Of a DNA stretch of 64,000 bases, positions 35,821 to 45,698 are shown one piece after another. How positions within the stretch are numbered: position 1 is the stretch's first letter; every line of letters starts with the position of its first letter. The notes beneath the pieces were generated by a model, which worked only from the letters and a program-made list of their open reading frames with translations, searched no databases and was not told where the DNA came from. Made by a program: the position numbers and the translations under genes. The DNA is from Melieria omissa (lineage: Eukaryota; Arthropoda; Insecta; Diptera; Ulidiidae). The stretch is taken from contig OZ020267.1 in assembly GCA_963971225.1 (NCBI GenBank), positions 93,423,648 to 93,487,647 of the forward strand, read 5' to 3'.

Positions 35821-36461
35821 TGTGGCGGCACATACTGTACCGCTCGACAATCGACGGTGCCAGCGTACACATCAGCATTGGTGCCAGCGTGGCGGATGGC
35901 ATGCAACGGCATAACGGACCGCAGCTGTGCTACGACGACAGCATAGCGGTCTACGGCAGCGACAGCATAGCGGACCGCAGCTGTGCCGCGACGACAGCAT
36001 AGCGGTCTACGGCAGCGACGACATAGCGGACCGCAGCTGTGCCACGACGACAGCATAGCGGTTCACGGCAGCGACGACATAGCGGACCGCAGCTGTGCCA
36101 CGACGACAGCATAGCGGTCCACGGCAGCGACGACATAGCGGGCCGCAGCTGTGCCACGACGACAGCATAGCGGTCTACGGCAGCGACGACATAGCGGGCC
36201 GCAGCTGTGCCACGACGACAGCAACGGCATAGCGGACCGGCAGAACGGACCACGGCCGGCTTGCTGCTATAAAAGAAGCGGTCCTGACACCAGCAATCAT
36301 CAGTCAATCGAGCAGTCAGTCACCGTCAGGACGCGACACCGGCGGCAGTTTCATTGTTAAAAGTTTTAAATAAAAAGTTGTTACTAAAAGTGCAGTGCGT
36401 TTCATTTAAAAGTGCTGGTGGACACTCAATCCGCCAAAGAGTGGTGATCCCGACGACAACA
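35821..36461 (+). repeat. 5' LTR with a 56-bp tandem array in U3
   Basis: About five and a half copies of a 56-bp GC-rich unit (key parts CGGACCGCAGCTGTGCC and GACGACAGCATAGCGG) fill 35918-36228. TATAAAAG (36268-36275), a start-like ATCAGTCAATCGAGC and AATAAA (36369-36374) mark U3, R and U5 for plus-strand transcription. The open frames on both strands through the array are a by-product of its period. Confidence 0.85.
36268..36275 (+). promoter_or_regulatory. TATA box of the 5' LTR
   Basis: TATAAAAG followed about 30 bp later by an initiator-like TCAGTC; the same pair occurs in the 3' LTR at 37780-37787. Confidence 0.7.
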
Positions 36462-37332
36462 ACGAACCGAACACGCACTCGATAGCAACGAACTCCCGAC
36501 GACAATAAAGAATCGACGACACCAACAAGTGGTGATCCCGCCGACAACAACGAACCGACGACTAAACGCACTCGATAACAACGAACTTCCAACGTCAGTA
36601 CAACAACCAATTCACACGATGACTCCAATGGCCAGCGACGAGGAAGAAACAGCGATGCTGGACATCTCGCTGACCCGGGCTAACTTGACGGTGCGACCCG
36701 CGACTCAACGACCCGTCCAGATCCCGCATGGACTCCATCGAGCACGGCAACCGAAGCCGCACCGCCTAGCTCCATCGCGGAGAACTTCGACCAACTACGC
36801 CGCCAACTCGATGAAATAACGCAAACAACACGCCAATCAAACTCAACATCGGACTCCGCCGCGCCTTCGACTGGACATTCTGCATAGTCAATGTTCATAC
36901 ACCTATCATCGGCGCGCAGTTTCTCACACACTATCGACTCTTGGCGAACTACTCACTCGTGGATGAAACAACGAATTTGCACACTTTCGGCACCGTTGAA
37001 GCCGCAAGCATCACAACATCAAATTCGTCACCAGCTGCAGCAAATACGTAACGTTAATCGCCAATGGGCTTCACCACTGCACATGGCGCCCAAGAAGGAC
37101 AAAACTTGGCGACCGTGTGGAGACTACAGGGCTCTTAACGCAATCACCGATAGGGACATGCAACCCATAACTAAAACGACGACGCCTAAAACGAAAACGA
37201 CGCCCGAAACTACGACGGCTCCCGCAACAAAAACTACACCCGAAACTAAAACGGTACCCGCAGCAAAAACGTCCCCCGTTTTCCTGATCGCCTGTGTCTC
37301 TAGGCCGAGCCACATGCTGGAGGTGGGCTGGT
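36462..37332 (+). pseudogene. residual internal region with a gypsy-type RT fragment
   Basis: On the plus strand, 37045-37160 reads NRQWASPLHMAPKKDKTWRP followed by CGDYRALNAITDRD, the start of the RT palm of Ty3/gypsy elements (substrate-proximal CGDYRALN motif). The usual continuation is replaced by a low-complexity Thr/Lys/Pro stretch (37161-37280), so the polymerase core is gone. 36599-36820 holds a 5' region rich in Arg/Pro that may be degraded gag. GTGGTGATCCCG followed by ACAACAACGAACC occurs twice (near 36440 and 36530). Confidence 0.7.
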
Positions 37333-37973
37333 TGTGGCGGCACATACTGTACCGCTCGACAATCGACGGTGCCAGCGTACACATCAGCATCGGTGCCAGC
37401 GTGGCGGATGGCATGCAACGGCATAACGGACCGCAGCTGTGCTACGACGACAGCATAGCGGTCTACGGCAGCGACAGCATAGCGGACCGCAGCTGTGCCG
37501 CGACGACAGCATAGCGGTCTACGGCAGCGACGACATAGCGGACCGCAGCTGTGCCACGACGACAGCATAGCGGTTCACGGCAGCGACGACATAGCGGACC
37601 GCAGCTGTGCCACGACGACAGCATAGCGGTCCACGGCAGCGACGACATAGCGGGCCGCAGCTGTGCCACGACGACAGCATAGCGGTCTACGGCAGCGACG
37701 ACATAGCGGGCCGCAGCTGTGCCACGACGACAGCAACGGCATAGCGGACCGGCAGAACGGACCACGGCCGGCTTGCTGCTATAAAAGAAGCGGTCCTGAC
37801 ACCAGCAATCATCAGTCAATCGAGCAGTCAGTCACCGTCAGGACGCGACACCGGCGGCAGTTTCATTGTTAAAAGTTTTAAATAAAAAGTTGTTACTAAA
37901 AGTGCAGTGCGTTTCATTTAAAAGTGCTGGTGGACACTCAATCCACCAAAGAGTGGTAACCCCGACGACAACA
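37333..37973 (+). repeat. 3' LTR of the same element
   Basis: Copy of 35821-36461 without length changes. Visible differences are at 37391 (C for T) and three sites in the last 30 bp. It includes the tandem array (37430-37740), TATA (37780-37787) and AATAAA (37881-37886). Confidence 0.88.
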
Positions 37974-38162
37974 TGGACCCGACGCCACCAAAAAACCATG
38001 TTTCGGTGATAACAAGAATATCGTAGTCCAATTGTGCAGTAGTTATAAAAATTTAGCTGGATTTAGTCCGCAGCCCCGAGGCATTCTGATAGTAGATTTT
38101 TAATGAGCCACTGGTCGAATTCGATGCAGGCAACACAGAAATTCCATCAGCAGAATTAGCAA

Positions 38163-39094
38163 CTATGGGGTTGATGCTGCGCCTTCTAGCTTCCGAAAAA
38201 AACGGAAAGGCCGGACTCTCACGTCGGACGGCCAGAGCGCAGAATTGAGTAATTTATTGTAATGCGCCGACGCAATCCCCAATTTGAAATTCACTCTTTT
38301 CATAGAATCAGTAGCCGTATCTTTCTTAATAAGCTTAAAACAAGAAATTTGCGTTAGCTCAATACTCGCATGTTTAGCGATGTAGTCGATAATGTTGTCA
38401 GTAATAACCGATGGCTTAAAAGAAGACAGATGCAGCCACTTCAGACGAACGATTACATCCAGCTCAGCACTAGACTTGCTACCAGCAACAACCGAGTGCG
38501 AGCTCTGTTTTCTAAGTATGCCAGCATCACCATGACATCCAGGGAGCAGCGGAGCATTAGCACCAAGCGGACCAACAGCAGCAGCAGGAACAGCGTGTGA
38601 TATAGGCATATGGCAGGAATCAGCAGCAGGAGCAGCAGCAGTTCGAGCAAATGAGGGAGCGGGAGAAGCACTTGTACTTAGATCATGAGCATCAAGCAGA
38701 CAACCAGCAGCAGCCTCAGCGTACGATGTAGGCATAGAGATGCTAACAACAGGAGCAGCAGGAGAAACACCTGTTGTTGTATCATGCGTTAGAACCGTCT
38801 CAGCATCAGCATTATCAGTAATCACCACAGATGACATAGATGAGCATGATGTGCTAGATTCGAGTCGTGCGGGGCTCAATTGTGCATTAGGTTTAGGTGC
38901 AGCAGCCTTTGAAGTATGCTGGAAGAGCGAGCACTAAGTGCATTTTTAGCGTTGCTCTTGCCAGCGGAGAACGAGAGCGCGGGAAAAGTAGACGCAATAC
39001 TCTTGCGTTTAGCGGGTAGCAAGTGCAATCGAGCGTCATTGACCTTAGCCTTTGAGCGCGTTTGTATGGTGTTGGTAGTGGTGGTGGTTTTCAA
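38163..39094 (-). pseudogene. LINE ORF1 (gag-like), one frameshift
   Basis: Begins MKTTTTTNTIQTRSKAKVND (39094) and shifts frame by one base near 38905, continuing as SKAAAPKPNAQLSPARLE to the stop at 38163. The middle is Ala/Ser/Pro-rich and disordered. The C-terminal 100 residues (ELDVIVRLKWLHLSSFKPSV, then DYIAKHASIELTQISCFKL, KRVNFKLG and LWPSDVRVRPF) form the conserved nucleic-acid-binding end seen in ORF1 proteins of fly LINEs. No CCHC knuckle is visible in this copy. Confidence 0.8.
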
Positions 39095-39111
39095 AGCATA
39101 CTTTTAAGCAT

Positions 39112-39435
39112 GCACTTTGGAGTACGGCAAACTCGCTTGCCATAATATGGCGAGGATGGTTCGCGAAAGGTGATGAGCTGTGCTAGAACAATCGGGATAG
39201 AAAGTACAACTAGAATGTGCAAGAAACATCGAAGCGACAATAAAACAGGTATAAAAGACAGCAGTGTGCAGCGCAGAGAGTCGAGTCTGTGTTGAGCAAG
39301 CAAAGGGGAAACATGCAATAGTAGTAGTGTAAAGTAGAACAAGTGTAGATTTGTAAATAAAGCGATTGTGGGTTTTTAACTGCGTTTGCGCTGAGTAACT
39401 GAAGTAGTTTTATTTTCAAGCACAATCCAAAAACG
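39112..39435 (+). repeat. possible solo LTR
   Basis: On the plus strand TATAAAAG (39250-39257) is followed by a start-like region and AATAAA (39356-39361), the spacing of a U3-R-U5 unit about 320 bp long. No second copy lies in the window and the ends are not certain. It abuts the 5' end of the LINE ORF1. An alternative is that it is LINE 5' UTR. Confidence 0.4.
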
Positions 39436-40164
39436 AACTTTAGATTTTCGTAACAATATACATATATTTTATATGTATATATTTTTTATTTTTTTAAATG
39501 GCTTTAATCTGAAGATGATAAAGAAATGGTAAGCTGCAGATCACTTTCGTCATCATTTTTCGTTCGTAAAGATGGGCGTGGCTTAAAAAAAATTGTCCAA
39601 CGTTCGAAAAAAAGTTGTTTTTGCCGTTATAGCGAAACATTTTAGGCCGTAAACCGAAAACGTGCCTTAATTGAAGAGGGTCGTTATAGCGAAATGCCGC
39701 ATAAAGAGCAGCCGTATAGCGAGGTATGGGTGTATTCAATTTTCTTATAGTAGGATCATGTGTTCATTTGGCTAATCAAATAAATAAATATGTATGTGTG
39801 CATAAAAATATAATTTTTCGAGTAGAAACGAATACGAACGAAGCAATAATCGCTTGAATCCATAAGTATTATTTTGAGCATGACGCTTTAAAGGAATAGG
39901 CTGGAACCTTTGACTTAATGATGTCTTGAGCGTTTATCGTTTTTGACCATAGAATTGTTGACACCCATAATTCTTTTTTTTCTTAAGTTGTCTTATAGTT
40001 TTTGAACACAAAATGGCAAACATCAGAAGCGCACAAGAAATTTTTTACTGTGTTGAGTAGAGCTTGAGCTTGAGTTTAAGCCTAGAACTGTGAACACTCA
40101 AGCATAATTTAATGCCTGACCCGATGTTTTCACAAACAAATTGTAGTTGTTTATTGTATTTGAA
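39436..40164. other. intergenic stretch upstream of fuzzy
   Basis: 39580-39735 contains several TATAGCGA motifs (GTTATAGCGAAAC, CGTTATAGCGAAATG, GTATAGCGAGGTATGG) that resemble the end of a pogo/Tigger-type element, but no partner end was found. 39841-39960 is repeated downstream of fuzzy. The fuzzy promoter should lie here. Confidence 0.4.
39841..39960. repeat. direct repeat flanking fuzzy, upstream copy
   Basis: Starts AAGCAATAATCGCTTGAATC and matches 42816-42945 (AAGCAATAATCGGTTGAGTC), same orientation, with a roughly 10-bp insertion in the second copy. It has no coding capacity and no obvious terminal repeat. Confidence 0.75.
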
Positions 40165-42026
40165 ATGTCTATTTATTTGCTGTGCCTCACAACAAGTGGC
40201 GGTCTTCCCGTATTCACACGAAAAAAGGGCGACTGTGATGACGTATGAGAAAAGCTGCGTTAAGCATTGTTCAAGACAGCCCCAACCAGCTGAAGCCTAT
40301 TATTTTTCTATTTGTGTTGGCAGTTGCCGTTTTCTACAGTGGCGTCGCTGAATGGCTTCCATATGTTCTTTAAATCACTCGGTATAACGTTGCAAACAAC
40401 CCACTCGGAAGACTGGACATATGTGTGGCGCGATTTCCAAAAAGCCATCACTTTCATAGTGTGTGGCCGAGTAATGGGCGAGGCGAGCCTTCAACTACTG
40501 GCCGAGTTGGTTTTCGGGGCAGTTGCACTTTTCATCAGCCGCGACGAGTTGGCACATCCAGCCCTTTTGGATCGCATGAAGAAGGAAGCCAGGAATTACA
40601 TGCCGCTTGTGGACGCTGCCCTGGAGGCCAGCACCGTACAGCTGCTTGGTTTCACAGATTGTGTGTTGACGGTGGACAATTTGCCGTTACTGCATCGTCT
40701 CAACGAGTTTAGCACGCAATGCGGTTCCCTGTTCTGTAGCCTCGTTATAAGTCACCGCATCGCTGTTGGTACGGAAGGATGGTGGGATCTGGATTCGTTG
40801 GATCGGGAATTACTGCTGTTGCTACTGAACTCGTCGAGCACATTGCAAAACGACATTCCTGTGTATCTTCCTAGAAAGAATTTCAATGTCGGTGTTGATA
40901 TGCTTATCAGATATGTTAGCATCTGACTACTTGTTCTCTAACTCCACAGGTAGCTTACCGGTTCGTAACAATCCCCCTGGCACCCAGTAGCGTATTGTGT
41001 GTGATTTGCGGCGCCGAGCCATCGCTTCGCGAGTTATACGCCATGGCGCAAGATACATTTCGAAGCGAAACGACAACAGTGCTACAGAATATAGAACGTT
41101 GCGTGCCGCGCAGCTTGCCCGAATACTTGGAAATCGATCAGAGCGTTTTGGCCATAATCGTTGTAAATACCGATATACGCAAGTGTGTCTTCACGCGCAA
41201 TCTGCACCAAACGTCGAGCACAAAACGCGTCGTTGGTGGCAATCCGCAGCGATTGGAAATGTTAAAAAAGTTCTTTGACCACACCTTGAACTTCAGTAGT
41301 CTATGGGATAGTCGAAACGGTAACGATTCGTCGTTTACGGAAATATTAGACCAGTATTGGTGTTCAGATTACCACAAGTGCTATGCACACTCCGATGAGT
41401 TGCATAACGTGATATTTTTGCTCTTTGCGTCCTCGGTTCCAACACACGCTATGAAGTAAGTTTTTGTCTACCGTAAACAAATATTTACGCGCGAAAGATA
41501 TTTGCAGCTTGTTGAAGTTTATTTAGCTTTGAGAATGAATAAGACCATAGTAATAATAAATAATAAAGTAGTCTAATAAAAGATAGTACCCCTAATATAC
41601 CTCTATTTTGATTGACATATTTTGCCAAAAAAGTCATCAGCAGAATTTTCAAATGGTGTAAGATGTAAACAAAGTCGTATTAAAATCGAATTAGACAATT
41701 ACTGTGGAAATGAGTAAAAAAGTATCTGGTAATATGGGCAAATTTAAGGGAAATATATTTTGAACCTTTGAAAGTAAAATGCTTAATTCATTATGGAGAC
41801 TTTCAATTCGCCGTTTGGATTCGGTCTCTGCAGGTTGCAGCAAGCTAGGCGTTATTCTCGTAATTAGGCATTTGTGGCGTTGTTTATTGTATACGCGTGA
41901 ACATAGGCGCAAAGACCAATTTATTACTAATTATATCAACTTACCAAATATTTTGTCAATCTCTGCAGGTTTATTGCCCAGAAATTACTCTACTCGATTC
42001 TGCAAGAAAAGTGCATTTGCTGGTAA
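40165..42026 (+). CDS. fy: Fuzzy, planar cell polarity effector, four exons
   Basis: CPLANE-complex protein that works with Inturned at the apical cell edge in planar polarity and at ciliary bases. Exons: 40165-40242, 40324-40887, 40950-41455, 41969-42026; 1206 nt, 401 codons plus stop, near the length of Drosophila Fuzzy. The N-terminus [20 protein letters not shown] is the first longin-type strand; exon 2 continues [16 protein letters not shown]. Further conserved blocks are [17 protein letters not shown] and [10 protein letters not shown], then across the second intron [12 protein letters not shown] and [20 protein letters not shown]. The donor of intron 2 is non-ideal (AAT|GTCGGT), chosen because it keeps phase 0. 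The last exon encodes [25 protein letters not shown] follows at 42137-42142. Confidence 0.93.
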
Positions 42027-42136
42027 TTGAACGTAAACAGTTGAGCTCAATTGGACTATCGGCACATTACACGATTTAAATTGAATTTAAGAATACTTAT
42101 ACAAAATTATAGATTACGATATATATTTTTCGATTC

Positions 42137-42142
42137 AATAAA
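42137..42142 (+). terminator. poly(A) signal of fuzzy
   Basis: AATAAA 111 bp after the fuzzy stop codon. Confidence 0.65.
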
Positions 42143-44002
42143 CTTTATTGTCCTTTAAAAGTGATTATTCAATTTAAATTTGGTACGTTATAGCATTCAT
42201 ATGTTACGTGCTCTGCGGGCCCCTTATTCAAAAGCAAAACAATTTGCACACATTTTTAATTGTAGTAGTTTTAAATATATGCATAGAAAAGGTCGGCTTC
42301 TTTTGACATCAATCAATTAACGGTTTCTGTTCTTGACAGCACTTTTGATTAATCGCAACAACAGCTACAGTAAACCTCCAAAAAAATGTAGTCAGAGAGA
42401 ATCTTTAAAGGCCATCGTGAAGTGGCCCAGAGCCAATTTCAATTGTTATATTTTTGATTATATTTTTATGATTAAGGGCTGAAACTCGGGTAAATACATA
42501 CATACATTATTACTAATAATAAAAACATATAACAATCGAAATTGGCTAGGGTGCACTTTACCCTTTCTATCCGGCTATGACCCTTCTATTTCAAATGCGA
42601 TTATTCAAATACTTCGAGGTCTTAAAGACTCTTCATTGCGAAAAGTTTAATTGTGCGGTCTAACGTCAGGTAACAGTAAAGTCCTGAAGGCTTCTTTTTA
42701 GTTGCTAGTCATTTTTATTTGGTATCGGTCAATGGCCGTCACGAGAATAAACTAAATACGGAACTGTTTGTCATTTCGTCATTTGGATCCGTCTTTCAAG
42801 TAAATCTGTGGTCAAAAGCAATAATCGGTTGAGTCCATAAGTATTATTTTGAGCAGGACGCTTTAAAGCAATAGGCTAGCACCTTTAACTTGATTATGTC
42901 TTAAGTCGACCTAAGCGTTGATCACTTTTGGCCACGGAAATAGTACACCAAGGGTGTTTATATTAACTCGTTCGCAATTCTCGAAAAAAACTAAAGTAAA
43001 ACCAAACGAAAATGTTAAATAATAACATGTAGTTGCTTTGCATATCTTAATTCTAACATTTTACAAATTGCACACATCTAAAATTACTGCCGCGATAATT
43101 TTTAAATTAAGAAATAAAATAATTAATGTTTCGATCAGAGTACAGTACAAAAATCTTCGACATATAAAATCGACACGGCTATATTCTTCGGCATACAAAT
43201 AAAGGTAGATGTGGTATATATGTATATATAGATCTTAAGGAATATACGGTGTTGTGAAAATGACACTTTAGAAAGCGGCTGATGCAATAGTAATCGGTAT
43301 TACTTTAGAAAATACTACTATTATTTTCAAAGTGCTCTGTATTTGGAATGTTACAGAAACTCACATGAATGGTCCATTTCTATAAAAATTCAAATGTACC
43401 CAAAACGTATGGCGGAACTTTATCAGGTAAATTAAATTGGTCGACAAGGGATGGCGTCTCTTTCTGAAACTAATTTGTATTGGATAGTAATATTAGTTTA
43501 TGCACCATGTAACTAAATTACAAATCAACTATTGTCTTAGCCACTCTACCGCAGATGCTTGGGTATACACTTAACAGCTAATTATTGTCATTTGGAAATC
43601 GGATAGAATAAAACGAATGCTCATGTTTGGCGCAATTTAAAACATTAAATGGCGCACGTCACTAACTTTCGACAACATGGTGGCTGGCACACCCTAGACA
43701 ACAGCTTCATATATCCAAAGCAAACAGTAAGGTGTTTGAGTGGAATACTCGATCACAGCTTGACGAGGTAGTTAAACAACTTTGGGAAGTATATATATAT
43801 ACACATGCAAAGTGACAAGCAACCCTCTCGATACACATAAAATCGACTTAATCAATGTACTATACAAATCGTGCTCCACTTTGTTCAATTCTGAAATACA
43901 CCAAGAAAGCTGGTAGTGTAAGTACTCTATGAACTAATCAAGCTAGTCAGCCAGTCATTCAGTGTGCCAGAAACACCAAAATTCGCCTACTCCATAATTT
44001 TA
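42143..44002. other. convergent intergenic stretch between fuzzy and the transporter
   Basis: AT-rich. It holds the downstream copy of the fuzzy-flanking repeat and, near its right end, the 3' UTR of the minus-strand transporter. No coding frame recognised. Confidence 0.45.
42816..42945. repeat. direct repeat flanking fuzzy, downstream copy
   Basis: Second copy of 39841-39960. It shares GTATTATTTTGAGCA, GACGCTTTAAA and AATAGGCT blocks; a TCGACCTAAG insertion is specific to this copy. Confidence 0.75.
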
Positions 44003-45698
44003 CTAATTAATACTTGGGTTAAGAATTTGAGCAAGACTGGCATAGGTGCCAAAAACAAAGCCACATAAGCCGAACACCAAAATAGAGATGTCCTTCCATA
44101 GTATCCAGTTGTATCGGCCTAAGCCCACGGGCCAAAATGTAATTATGTCGATTATGGGTGGCGCGATTAGTGCCAAAGCAGAACTGCTGACAGCACCAAC
44201 CAGCGAGATGATCGGGCCAAGGTTTGGTATACAAACAGCCAGCAAAACTGAAATTTTAAACGAAATCATTAAAATTTACTAGTACTGATATCCCAGCTGA
44301 AAAAAAAACTAATTACATGTAAATATGACCAGAACAATTCGAAGCACTGTTGCTGCCGACTCCTTTGCCCGGTTTGTCTCAAACTGGCTGCGCACGAACG
44401 GCTCCACAATGTTTACGGGCACATAAAACTGCAAGGTGTAGGACAAAAAAATGGCTACAGCCATCGCAATACGCACCATTTGAGACAGGCTAAAAAGAAC
44501 GCAACAATAAACAGTTTAAATCACTTACGCGATTCAAAATTGCATTCTACTTACAATTGCTCCGGAGGCAAATTCAAAGTTATACTGCCCTTCACGTTCT
44601 CTCCGTACTTCAAGTAACCGAAAAAACCGACCGTTGTGTAGAGACATGCTACAATTGTCATGCCGGTGTTGAGAACTCCCGTAGTGCCGCCGAAATCTTC
44701 CGGTCGTTTCATGTTGTTCTCCAGCGGCAAAACTACACCAATACCCTCAAATGCGTAAATAGCCGTGCCGAAATACAGCGGTAGCTGCGCCCAAGACGCC
44801 ACCGGCTTCACGGTGTCCGCACTGGGCAAATCCTGTAATATGTAAAAGAAGGAAAAAGCCAAGCCCAGCACGGTGAGTACGGCCGCCACCAGTGATACTG
44901 GCGTCAGATACTTGAGATTTCGAACTAGATTCAACGGCAACATGGGCAGCAGTATGATAGTCAAATACACCTTAACGTTTACGTAGTTGTTGGGAAAGTA
45001 ATGGTCCAAAACCTCCTTTATGTTAAATGCAACAAAAACGAAATATACGCAACAGAACCCGATTTGGGTTATGAAGAGAAATGTTGTGGTCATGCGTCTA
45101 AAATGAATACATGTAATGAAGCGTTATAGAGCGGCGTGTCGGTCTATTCACCTGGCTACAACCGAGTAGCGTCGCAAACCACTAGGACCCGTCTCAAAGG
45201 AGCAGTATGCCACTTCAGAAAAATTCAACGACGGCTGCTGTAGACGGCGGCATAGCTCATGCGAACACTTTACGAGCATATGCATACAGTGCGTACAGAT
45301 AGCGCCCATGATCAGTGTGCCTATAAGTCCCACGTAAAGACCGGCGTTTTTAAAAGCGTCCGGCATAGCCAGAATTCCGGTGCCGATGTTGCCCTTTAGC
45401 AAATGTATCAGTGTATCCAAGTTAGATGTGGGGTGCTCCAGTGTCCGGTGCAAGGAAGGATTATATGTAGATTTTTCCAAGCTCTCGTTCGATTCAACTA
45501 CGAAATCCAAGAAAGAGGTGAGTTATGGGACTGATGCGTTTGTAGAGCTATGAGCGCTTTGTACATACCAATGCTGTCGTCGCTTTGCACATTGACCAAT
45601 GTGTTTTCGGGCGAACTTCGTAGATCTGGACGCGGTATGCTGTGACCCTCGCACTCGGATGTTTCCGATTGCAACAATAACGGCTGGCGTTCCGACAT
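44003..45698 (-). CDS. SLC36-type proton-coupled amino-acid transporter, five exons
   Basis: Amino-acid/auxin permease family (Aa_trans) membrane protein. Coding exons on the minus strand: 45698-45569, 45497-45152, 45097-44555, 44489-44317, 44247-44003; 1437 nt, 478 codons plus stop, all phases matching. The start MSERQPLLLQSE follows a 3' splice site (TTTTCAG|AGTGCTAAAAAG), so an untranslated first exon lies upstream. The N-terminal 65 residues are polar and cytosolic. The first helix carries the family signature LLKGNIGTGILAMPDAFKNA, and about eleven hydrophobic segments follow, including QIGFCCVYFVFVAFNI and SLVAAVLTVLGLAFSFFYIL; the last is ISILVFGLCGFVFGTYASL. It could act at the plasma membrane or lysosome. 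I believe the Drosophila counterpart is CG13384. It lies tail to tail with fuzzy. Confidence 0.93.

Larger units (their letters stand above)
35821..37973 (+). mobile_element. short LTR retrotransposon (Ty3/gypsy-derived, non-autonomous)
   Basis: Two direct LTRs of 641 bp (35821-36461 and 37333-37973), at a constant offset of 1512 bp with only a few differences, start TGTGGCGG and end GACAACA. They enclose only 871 bp. It interrupts the LINE endonuclease between DYDILVITETW and FNADFFDEEF. The flanks (TAAAC and TGGAC) do not form a clear duplication. The interior has a fragment of gypsy-type RT but no complete gag or pol, so it depended on a helper. Confidence 0.85.
31307..38135 (-). pseudogene. 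ORF2 (endonuclease-RT) of the interrupted LINE
   Basis: Endonuclease: IYYQNASGLRTKSS and DYDILVITETW (38130-38000), then after the LTR insert FNADFFDEEFIDLNLYHVF, CRRGGGVLIAV, VLGDFNLSKLDW and SSDIHHIQLSI (to about 35240). RT: FINPMFKSGNKNNVANYRPI, motif A AIYTDFSKAFDKV, then after the LINE insert motif B ATSGVPQGSILSPLLF and motif C LLFADDLKLY, ending in a thumb with FSDPYTFKSLYTSLVRSRLE. Further small frame breaks lie near 34900-35000 and near 38085 (a stop after LRTKSS). There is no RNase H domain. Both insertions and these breaks make it non-functional. Confidence 0.85.
31236..39110 (-). mobile_element. LINE (Jockey/CR1-like) interrupted by two other retroelements
   Basis: Reading on the minus strand: ORF1 (39094-38163), the start of the ORF2 endonuclease (about 38135-37990), an LTR element insertion (37973-35821), the rest of the endonuclease and first half of RT (35820-34113), a second LINE inserted (34112-32287), the remaining RT (32286-31307), and a 3' AAAT tail (31236-31256). 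Without the inserts the element is about 3.9 kb. Continuity at the inner LINE is exact: LGFHSSMLSWF before it and YLKNRESFVSIKNVHSRPFV after it form one RT. The 3' UTR matches that of the 26.5-kb copy. Its 5' end could not be fixed, because LTR-like sequence follows at 39112. Confidence 0.85.

Noticed and set aside
35951..37819. Long Arg/Ala/Val-rich frames (up to 350 codons) on the minus strand through 35.95-36.3 and 37.46-37.8 kb
   Set aside because: They arise from the 56-bp tandem array in the LTRs, whose stops are avoided by its period; only the part below 35.82 kb is real LINE endonuclease.
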